Source: an uncultured Collinsella sp.
GTDB lineage: Bacteria; Actinomycetota; Coriobacteriia; Coriobacteriales; Coriobacteriaceae
DNA length: 6,745 bases
NCBI GenBank assembly: GCA_902489515.1
Contig: CABUAL010000106.1
Span: forward strand, 1 to 6,745
Direction: 5' to 3'
Part shown: positions 1-4,337 of the stretch, piece after piece
Layout of the letters: every line of letters begins with the position of its first letter
Numbering within the stretch: the stretch's first letter is position 1
Translations under genes and position numbers: made by a program
The notes under the pieces: model-generated
What the model was told of the DNA's origin: nothing
Database searches by the model: none
Seen by the model: the letters and a program-made list of their open reading frames with translations, nothing else

Positions 1-150
1 ACGGCGAGCGTCTTGGTCATCTCGATGACGGTCCGCCTGCGTTCGACGGGAAGGCGCAGATAGTCCGATTAGGGCCCAGGAGCTCCTTGACCTTGGCGAT
101 GATGGCCTCGTCGGTGGCGTTGGCAAAGAAGTACTCCTGGAACGGTTTTC
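1..150 (-). pseudogene. Possible frameshifted gene remnant, unrecognised
   Basis: No intact gene is visible in the first 173 bases. On the minus strand one frame reads FQEYFFANATDEAIIAK and then VKELLGP (about 138 down to 70), which looks like normal helical protein, then degrades into a Ser/Gly/Pro-rich tail and stops. Another frame takes over immediately after a TAA with SDYLRLPVERRRTVIEMTK and runs off the window edge. Restoring one base near position 70-76 would join the two into one continuous protein, which suggests a decayed gene or a sequencing error. No family was recognised. The N-terminal side runs into the end of the upstream ATPase gene without a clear start codon or ribosome binding site. 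It could also be chance coding-like sequence. Confidence 0.22.
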
Positions 151-173
151 GTCTTGCAGGGCAGTTGTCGTTT

Positions 174-1265
174 CTACAGTTCAACTTCCAGTTCGGCTTT
201 GTGTTCGCAGAGGTAGTCGCGCATGTAGGGGATGGCAAATGAGACCTTGCCGTACGAAGGAGCCTCGATAATCGATTCTCTTAACAGGCGGCTGCGGACG
301 GAGCTCACCTGTTGAGGCGTTTTGTTTAGGGCATCGGCAACCATGCTGGTCGAGCTCGTCTGCCCCAAAGACGCCATGCTCAGCAGATAAGCGATGCACG
401 TGGGCGGAATGCGCTGCAGCGCGGGCTCAATCACCATGGCGCAGAAGCGTTCGCGTGCCGTTGCAATGCCACGCTCGGCTTCTTCTTCTCCAATAATCGC
501 TGTATGTGCGCGTCTTGCCAACTGCCATGCGTAGTATCCAACGAGTTGGATCATGAAAGGATAGCCTTGCGTTGCCTCGGCAAGTTGGCCGGCAATACCT
601 GGCTGCAACTCCATGCCAGACGCTTCAATGGTTTCCTCGAGGGAGTACGACACTTCGGTTACTGCCACAGCCTTCAGATCAAAGGGGAGGGCACGGCGCA
701 AAAACGTAAGTGTCTTTCCGTTGATGATGCTTTCAATCATCGAAGGCAGCCCAGCAAAAACAAAGGCGATATCAAGGTCTTCGCCGATAACCTGCTGAAT
801 CGCAATGGAGAGCGTTCGGACCTCATCGAGCTCTGCGTCTTGAACCTCGTCGAGAGTGATGAGCAGGCCATTTCCATTCTTGGATATTGTCTGTCTCATG
901 GCGTCGCGTAGCGATGGGCCGATTCGCTCAATATCTATGCTGCCGATGGATATGCCAGCTACGGTGGGCTCAAATCTGGCGTGTTTGGCCTGGAATTTGG
1001 GCTGCAGCTGTTCGAGAATGCGCTGGCAAAGTCCCTCGGTTGCGACCTCTTTTATGACCGTCCAGCCACGGCTTTGCGCCAAACGTGAGCACTCGTCAAG
1101 GAGGACCGTCTTGCCCGTTCCACGGACGCCGGCTATGCGCATTAGGCGCCCAGGGGCACCAGGCCCGTTGGTGAGGCCTTCACTGAATTCTTCAAGTACA
1201 TCTTCGCGGCCGATAATCGTGGGAGGTGTTTTACCTGCTGTGGGCTTAAAAGGGTTTGTTTGCAT
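174..1265 (-). CDS. AAA/STAND-type ATP-binding protein with C-terminal winged helix
   Basis: The protein has 363 residues. It belongs to the Orc1/Cdc6-like and STAND side of the P-loop ATPases (the 'ATP-binding protein' family common in actinobacteria). The N-terminus has the typical NPFKPTAGKTPPTIIGRE lead-in, with the GRE box that contacts nucleotide. Walker A is GVRGTGKT at residues 46-53. Walker B is LLITLDEVQD with D139 and E140. A sensor-1-like FVFAGLP follows near 168-174. Residues about 285-350 look like a winged helix, so DNA binding is plausible. The ATG at 1265 is chosen because AAAGGTGG (minus strand, 1271-1278) sits 5 nt upstream; an in-frame GTG at 1274 lies inside that ribosome binding site. 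It is a cytoplasmic protein with no membrane segment. It stands alone on this strand. Its biological role is unknown: family members are variously linked to mobile elements, signalling or defence, and nothing here decides between these. Confidence 0.88.
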   Translation of the reverse strand: MQTNPFKPTAGKTPPTIIGREDVLEEFSEGLTNGPGAPGRLMRIAGVRGTGKTVLLDECSRLAQSRGWTVIKEVATEGLCQRILEQLQPKFQAKHARFEPTVAGISIGSIDIERIGPSLRDAMRQTISKNGNGLLITLDEVQDAELDEVRTLSIAIQQVIGEDLDIAFVFAGLPSMIESIINGKTLTFLRRALPFDLKAVAVTEVSYSLEETIEASGMELQPGIAGQLAEATQGYPFMIQLVGYYAWQLARRAHTAIIGEEEAERGIATARERFCAMVIEPALQRIPPTCIAYLLSMASLGQTSSTSMVADALNKTPQQVSSVRSRLLRESIIEAPSYGKVSFAIPYMRDYLCEHKAELEVEL

Positions 1266-1280
1266 GTGAGCCACCTTTGC

Positions 1281-1350
1281 TCAAGATATAGCAAGATATA
1301 GCAAGATATAGCAAGATATAGCAAAGTATAGCAAGATATAGCAAAGTAAG
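1281..1350. repeat. Seven 10-bp tandem repeats with extended -10-like cores
   Basis: Seven consecutive 10-bp units run from 1281 to 1350. On the plus strand they are TCAAGATATA, GCAAGATATA three times, GCAAAGTATA, GCAAGATATA and GCAAAGTAAG. On the minus strand, the sense strand of the ATPase gene, each full unit reads TTGCTATATC or TTGCTATACT, which resembles an extended -10 box (TG, one base, TATANT). The period matches about one helical turn, so all copies face the same side of the DNA. The array ends only 2 bp before the ATPase ribosome binding site, leaving almost no room for a separate promoter between them. It may be the ATPase promoter, an operator array bound by a cooperative protein, or both. 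Confidence 0.85.
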
Positions 1351-1473
1351 CGCTACTCGCGGGTTTTGCGGTGGTGCTATTTTCCAAATGCCGCGCGGAT
1401 AAAGCGCCGGGCGAACAGCTTGTTGGCAACTCACGAGGGCTCGGGGTGCCAATTTGGGGTGCAGTAGTGCTGC

Positions 1474-1633
1474 GCCACGAAAAGGGCCTATCTACTACGT
1501 TTAAGCCGCAGGGGTCAACCATAGCCGGCTATTTTGAAAATCGATAAGCTGTCTACCTGCGGTTTTGTTTTCACGGTTTTCGGTATTGCCGAGGCTATCC
1601 GTGTTAACGTAGTAGATGGGCCACTTTTGTGGC
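1474..1633. repeat. 160-bp element bounded by imperfect inverted repeats (MITE/REP-like)
   Basis: The left end (1474-1504) and right end (1604-1633) are imperfect inverted repeats with a perfect 12-bp core: ATCTACTACGTT at 1490-1501 against AACGTAGTAGAT at 1606-1617. Both carry flanking GGCC and an outer GCCAC/GTGGC. Inside are nested dyads: CCGCAGG (1506-1512) against CCTGCGG (1556-1562), the 12-bp palindrome ATAGCCGGCTAT (1521-1532), and ATTTTGAAAAT (1531-1541). The right end also forms its own hairpin, GCCAC-TTTT-GTGGC (1620-1633). No coding frame is credible inside. The organisation is that of a non-autonomous, structure-rich intergenic repeat; mobility and copy number cannot be judged from one copy. 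No target-site duplication was confirmed. Confidence 0.65.
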
Positions 1634-1693
1634 AAGGGGGCCGATCTGCGGGCCAGGGTAGCTAAAAGAGCCCCGTCCCAAAAAGACTGTTGG

Positions 1694-1762
1694 AAGTTGC
1701 GGTGGAATAGTTCCTGTTTTTGCTGCTGAAGGCCTTGAGCAGGAACTATTCCACCGCAACTT
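1694..1762. repeat. Perfect 23-bp inverted repeat with 23-nt loop
   Basis: The left arm (1694-1716) and right arm (1740-1762) are exact reverse complements over 23 bp, beginning AAGTTGCGGTGGAATAG on the left. The spacer (1717-1739) is also 23 nt and holds the palindrome AAGGCCTT (1729-1736). The arms are only about half G+C and no U-run follows on the plus strand, so this is not a typical intrinsic terminator for that strand. On the minus strand a five-T run appears only about ten bases beyond the stem. It could be a REP-like repeat, a cruciform, or a transcript insulator upstream of gntR. Confidence 0.85.
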
Positions 1763-1778
1763 ATGAGGGGGCGGGGGA

Positions 1779-1789
1779 TGCGATAGTAT
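1779..1789 (+). promoter_or_regulatory. Candidate extended -10 promoter of the GntR gene
   Basis: TGCGATAGTAT matches the extended -10 layout (TG, one base, then a TATAAT-like hexamer GATAGT). The same 11 bases occur upstream of the glutamine synthetase family gene at 4280-4290, and TGTGATAATAT lies upstream of the antitoxin-MNT gene. Transcription would start near 1796, giving a leader of roughly 38 nt. No good -35 box is visible, as is usual for extended -10 promoters. Confidence 0.4.
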
Positions 1790-1810
1790 TGCATGGTGGT
1801 ATTCGATTAA

Positions 1811-1833
1811 CCGAGGGTTTATCCGAGGGCTTT
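1811..1833 (+). promoter_or_regulatory. Tandemly duplicated ribosome binding site before gntR
   Basis: CCGAGGGTTTAT (1811-1822) is followed directly by CCGAGGGCTTTAT (1823-1835), whose last bases enter the ATG. The second GAGGG has suitable spacing to the ATG at 1834 and supports that start. The first copy has no start codon at a useful distance. The upstream in-frame extension back to 1720 is rejected because it crosses the inverted repeat. Confidence 0.5.
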
Positions 1834-2526
1834 ATGGAACAGCACCAGCATTATCAGAGCCTGCAAGACCAGGCGTACAACGCACTGCGCTCCAAGATCA
1901 TCTACGCCGAGCTCAAGCCCGGCACACGCCTTTCGGCGATTGGTCTGGAAAAAGAGACGGGAATCGGGCGCACGCCCATTCGCGAATCCTTTGTGCGTCT
2001 GCGTGAGCAGGAGCTGGTGGAAACGCGTCCCAAAAGCGGCACCTACGTCTCTAAGATCAGCATGGAACGCGCCGAAAACGCCTGCTTTTTGCGCGAGAAG
2101 CTCGAGAGAAGCGTGCTTATTAAATGCAGTTCGGCCGCCTCGCCCGAGCAAAAGCAGCGGCTTGAGCAGATTCTTACCGAGTCCGAGTCGCTCGACCATG
2201 GCGAAACGCGTCGTTTCTTTGACCTGGATAACCTGTTCCATGAGACGTGTTTTGAGATTGCCGGTCGTCACATGTTGTGGGATTGGATGAAAAGCATCAA
2301 CACGCATTTTGAGCGATACAACTGGCTGCGTATGGTGTCGCAGGACCTGGATTGGGAGCCGATTCGTCGGCAGCATCGCCGGATTCTTGAGGCCATTAAG
2401 AGGGGCGATACCGATGCGGCGAGTTATCTGGCAGAGACGCACTTGCACCTGATGCCCGAGGAGCAGGGCCCGGTTATCGCCTTGCATCCCGACTATTTTG
2501 AGCTGCCTAAAGACTCGTCTATCTAG
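1834..2526 (+). CDS. GntR-family transcriptional regulator, FadR subfamily with FCD domain
   Basis: The protein has 230 residues, the usual FadR-subfamily size. Residues about 9-73 form the GntR winged helix-turn-helix, including the hallmark GIGRTPIRESFVRLREQELVE stretch (43-63) and the wing PKSGTYV (66-72). Residues about 82-205 form the all-helical FCD effector domain. The usual metal-ligand pattern is visible: D132 and H136 in LDNLFH, H181 in RQHRRIL, and H203 in the final helix (AETHLH). Such proteins bind a small acid (often a carboxylate or sugar acid) through a metal and control catabolic genes. The ATG at 1834 is chosen from the GAGGG 5 nt upstream. No target enzyme or transporter gene is in the window, so the effector cannot be assigned. 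The hairpin at 2551-2585 probably ends this transcript, making it monocistronic. Confidence 0.92.
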   Translation: MEQHQHYQSLQDQAYNALRSKIIYAELKPGTRLSAIGLEKETGIGRTPIRESFVRLREQELVETRPKSGTYVSKISMERAENACFLREKLERSVLIKCSSAASPEQKQRLEQILTESESLDHGETRRFFDLDNLFHETCFEIAGRHMLWDWMKSINTHFERYNWLRMVSQDLDWEPIRRQHRRILEAIKRGDTDAASYLAETHLHLMPEEQGPVIALHPDYFELPKDSSI

Positions 2527-2550
2527 CCCATCATCGCATCTGCTCGAGAC

Positions 2551-2585
2551 GCAAAACCGACGCTGCTCACCTACAGCGTTTTGCA
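2551..2585 (+). terminator. Probable intrinsic terminator after gntR
   Basis: A hairpin pairs GCAAAA (2551-2556) with TTTTGC (2579-2584) and CGCTG (2561-2565) with CAGCG (2574-2578), around an 8-nt loop with a 4-nt bulge on the left arm. The descending arm ends in TTTTGC and a further five-T run follows at 2592-2596. It lies 25 bp after the gntR stop. Confidence 0.45.
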
Positions 2586-2651
2586 AGCGAGATTTTTAAA
2601 AAAATGCCTAAAATGGCTCAGACTGCTGACAATTGGGAAACGGGGTGCGCC

Positions 2652-3674
2652 ATGGCGCAGATGAGAATCAAGGACATTGCCGCCGAGGCGGGCGTGAGCC
2701 CGGCCACGGTCTCGCGCTATCTCAACAACCGCCCCGGGCAGATGACCGAGGAAACCCGCGCTCGCATCGCGGCGGTTATCGAGCGCACCGGCTATCGCCC
2801 ACGTGCTGCCGCGCGCAATCTGCGCAGCTCACGCACCAACCTCATCGGCGTGATTCTGGCCGACATCGCCAACCCGTTCTCGAGCGCTATGCTTGAAGGA
2901 CTTTCCGCCAGCGCCGCCGCGCGCGGTTGCTCGCTCATGACGGCCATTAGCGGCAACGACCCCGCTAAGGAGGCCGAGTCGCTCGCCAGACTTATCGATG
3001 CTGACGTGGACGGCCTGGTCGTCAACACCTGCGGAGGCAACGACAAGGCGATCGCCGCGGCCGCGGGGCGCCTGCCCGTTGTGCTGCTCGACCGCGACGT
3101 TGCCGACGGCGGTGTCGATCTGGTGACATCTAACAACCGTGAGCTGGTCGCCGGCCTGGTAGACGCCTTGACCGCCGCTGGCAGCGAGCGCCTGTGCCTG
3201 CTCACCGAGGCAAGCGACGACAGCCCCGTGCGTCGCAAGCGCGCCGAGGCCTTTACCGACGAGCTTTTGCACCGCGGCCTTGCCGGCGAGGTCGTCACCC
3301 TGGCCGACGGGGGCGCCACGGGCGTCGGCCGCCTGGACGAGACCATCCGCGGCTATGCAGGTAAAAAGCTCGGCCTCATTGCTGTCAACGGCTTGGTTTT
3401 CCTGCGTCTGACCGAGGCGCTAGCGCAGCTGGGACCCTCGCTGCCGGCGGGGCTCAAGATCGCGACGTTTGACGACTACCCCTGGAACCATGTGCTCTTT
3501 GGTGGCGTGACCACGGCCGCGCAGGACACCCTCACCATTGCCGAGCGCGTGGTCGAGCGCCTGTCCGAGCGCATTGACGTCGTCACCACCACCGTGGGCG
3601 AGGCCGCAAAGCTCGCCCCCAAGCGCATCGAGATTCCCGGCCACATCGAACACCGCGCTTCGACTTCGCGCTAG
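2652..3674 (+). CDS. LacI-family transcriptional regulator
   Basis: The protein has 340 residues, the normal LacI length. The N-terminal helix-turn-helix is RIKDIAAEAGVSPATVSRYL (5-24), followed by the hinge region around GYRPRAAARNLR. The remainder is a periplasmic-binding-protein-like sugar sensor and dimerisation domain, beginning NLIGVILADIANPF and including the FDDYPW motif typical of the sugar pocket. It presumably represses sugar-use genes and releases DNA on binding a sugar or sugar acid; the FDDYPW context resembles KdgR-type members, but this is weak. The ATG at 2652 is preferred because it places the HTH at the usual distance from the N-terminus; upstream in-frame ATGs at 2604 and 2613 would add a non-family 16- or 13-residue tail. 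A G-run (2642-2645) is the only Shine-Dalgarno candidate. The gene is strongly GC-rich at third codon positions. No target genes are visible. Confidence 0.92.
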   Translation: MAQMRIKDIAAEAGVSPATVSRYLNNRPGQMTEETRARIAAVIERTGYRPRAAARNLRSSRTNLIGVILADIANPFSSAMLEGLSASAAARGCSLMTAISGNDPAKEAESLARLIDADVDGLVVNTCGGNDKAIAAAAGRLPVVLLDRDVADGGVDLVTSNNRELVAGLVDALTAAGSERLCLLTEASDDSPVRRKRAEAFTDELLHRGLAGEVVTLADGGATGVGRLDETIRGYAGKKLGLIAVNGLVFLRLTEALAQLGPSLPAGLKIATFDDYPWNHVLFGGVTTAAQDTLTIAERVVERLSERIDVVTTTVGEAAKLAPKRIEIPGHIEHRASTSR

Positions 3675-3676
3675 TC

Positions 3677-3706
3677 TGTGTGATAATATATAGACAATGT
3701 CATACA
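3677..3706 (+). promoter_or_regulatory. Candidate operator dyad before the antitoxin-MNT fusion
   Basis: TGTGTGA (3677-3683) and TCATACA (3700-3706) are inverted repeats matching at 6 of 7 positions, flanking the promoter's -10. A second small dyad, GACAATGTC (3693-3701), lies inside. RelB/DinJ-type ribbon-helix-helix proteins usually repress their own promoter by binding such palindromes, so autoregulation is an attractive inference. Confidence 0.3.
3679..3689 (+). promoter_or_regulatory. Extended -10 promoter of the antitoxin-MNT fusion
   Basis: TGTGATAATAT carries an extended -10: TG (3679-3680), one base, then GATAAT (3682-3687). It lies in the short AT-rich gap right after the lacI stop codon (3672-3674). 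Transcription would start near 3694, giving a leader of only about 20 nt before the strong AGGAGGT ribosome binding site (3706-3712). This argues that the fusion gene is expressed separately from lacI. Confidence 0.5.
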
Positions 3707-3716
3707 GGAGGTATCC

Positions 3717-4211
3717 ATGGCTGCGTCTGTGCTGAGTGTGCGAGTGGACTCGTCAATTAAAGACTCATTTGCCGAGCTGTGCGAAGAGCTTGGCATGACT
3801 TCGTCTGTTGCGGTCAATATGTTTATGAGGCAGATGCTGCGCGAGCGCTCTCTGCCGTTTGTTCCCTCACTTGGTAAAAGCTCTGCGAGCGAAAGCGCCG
3901 CGACGGGCATTTTGGATACTGCCCAGATTGAGTCCGCCGTCCGCGAGGCAGCCAGCTCGATTCCCGCCATCAAAACCGTGATTCTTTTTGGTTCGTATGC
4001 CCGGGGCGAGGCACATGTCGATAGCGATATTGACTTGCGTCTCGAAGTCGATCGCGAGCAGGGCTTTGGTCTTTTCGCGCTGTCGGCATTTGGTGAGGCG
4101 GTGCGCAAAGAAACCGGGAGGCAGGTTGATCTCGTCTCTAGTGATCATCTTGATGACGATCTTGCCGCGGTAATCGAGCGCGAAGGAGTGATCCTTTATG
4201 ATCGCGCGTAA
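3717..4211 (+). CDS. RelB/DinJ-like antitoxin domain fused to MNT nucleotidyltransferase
   Basis: The protein has 164 residues in two parts. Residues 1-48 resemble a RelB/DinJ ribbon-helix-helix antitoxin: a short strand SVLSVRVDSSIK, helices through LGMTSSVAVNMFMRQM, and the family's closing ERSLPF. Residues about 68-162 form a minimal nucleotidyltransferase: GSYARG at 92-97, then D104 and D106 in SDIDL (an exact GS-x10-D-x-D motif), and a third acidic residue, D138, in QVDLV. All catalytic residues appear present. MNT proteins are the antitoxins of HEPN/MNT pairs, where the known example adds AMP to the HEPN toxin. Here no HEPN or RelE/YafQ toxin gene lies on either side: lacI precedes and the synthetase-family gene follows. 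AGGAGGT 4 nt before the ATG fixes the start. Codon use is visibly less GC-rich than in lacI or the synthetase gene, which hints at separate acquisition. It may be a solitary antitoxin or act on a distant toxin. Confidence 0.88.
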   Translation: MAASVLSVRVDSSIKDSFAELCEELGMTSSVAVNMFMRQMLRERSLPFVPSLGKSSASESAATGILDTAQIESAVREAASSIPAIKTVILFGSYARGEAHVDSDIDLRLEVDREQGFGLFALSAFGEAVRKETGRQVDLVSSDHLDDDLAAVIEREGVILYDRA

Positions 4212-4240
4212 GTCAGACTGCCTGTTCGCGCACGTTTTTT
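4204..4240 (+). terminator. Possible terminator overlapping the MNT fusion stop
   Basis: GCGCG (4204-4208) can pair with CGCGC (4227-4231), with AGTCAGACT (4211-4219) forming a small dyad in the loop. A six-T run follows at 4235-4240. The stem is short and the loop long, so termination may be weak. If it works, it separates this gene from the synthetase-family gene downstream. Confidence 0.35.
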
Positions 4241-4256
4241 GAGCGCTTGATACGCT

Positions 4257-4272
4257 TTAACCCTGCGGAAAC
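4257..4272 (+). promoter_or_regulatory. Weak candidate GlnR-type half-box
   Basis: TTAAC (4257-4261), six bases, then GAAAC (4268-4272) resembles one a/b pair of the actinobacterial GlnR consensus (GTnAC, six bases, GAAAC), with one mismatch in the a-site. A second pair at the expected spacing is not present, although another GAAAC occurs at 4309-4313. The location upstream of the candidate -10 boxes fits activation. The evidence is a short match and may be chance. Confidence 0.2.
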
Positions 4273-4278
4273 ATTTTT

Positions 4279-4302
4279 CTGCGATAGTATCTGCGATATA
4301 GA
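4279..4302 (+). promoter_or_regulatory. Candidate promoter with tandem 12-bp repeat, synthetase-family gene
   Basis: CTGCGATAGTAT (4279-4290) is followed by CTGCGATATAGA (4291-4302). Each copy contains an extended -10-like TGCGATA. The first matches the candidate gntR promoter over 11 bases. Two overlapping start sites 12 bp apart are possible. The AGGGGAG ribosome binding site (4327-4333) lies 4 nt before the ATG at 4338. Confidence 0.45.
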
Positions 4303-4337
4303 CCAGTCGAAACCCGCCCGAAAGAAAGGGGAGCGAC

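Larger units (their letters stand above)
1266..1833. other. 568-bp intergenic region, rich in repeats, between divergent genes
   Basis: This gap separates the minus-strand ATPase from the plus-strand GntR gene. It contains the tandem 10-bp repeats (1281-1350), the inverted-repeat element (1474-1633), the 23-bp perfect inverted repeat (1694-1762), the candidate gntR promoter (1779-1789) and a duplicated ribosome binding site (1811-1833). Positions 1351-1473 hold nothing recognisable apart from the short direct repeat GGGGTGCCAATTTGGGGTGC (1443-1462). Positions 1634-1693 also hold no gene, only short G- and C-runs. Open frames across the region are short and composed of repeat translation, so no gene is called. 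Confidence 0.7.

Noticed and set aside
1281..1350. CRISPR array
   Set aside because: The units are contiguous 10-mers without spacers, far too short for CRISPR repeats.
1246..1522. Minus-strand open frames encoding Tyr/Leu/Ile repeats across the tandem repeats
   Set aside because: The hydrophobic repeats are just translations of the 10-bp DNA repeats; two different frames give similar products and overlap the ATPase start.
1720..1833. N-terminal extension of the GntR protein starting at a TTG
   Set aside because: It would translate through the right arm of the inverted repeat, has no ribosome binding site and adds 38 residues not typical of the family.
1819..2586. A 255-codon open frame antisense to the GntR gene
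   Set aside because: It mirrors the real gene, lacks domain features and has no supported start. The plus-strand GntR/FCD protein explains the coding signal.
2792..3346. Long antisense open frames inside the LacI gene
   Set aside because: They are low-complexity Ser/Arg/Ala-rich translations caused by high GC at third positions of the LacI gene.
4212..4337. A small toxin gene after the antitoxin-MNT fusion
   Set aside because: The 126-bp gap holds a possible terminator and a promoter, and is too short for a HEPN or RelE/YafQ-type toxin.
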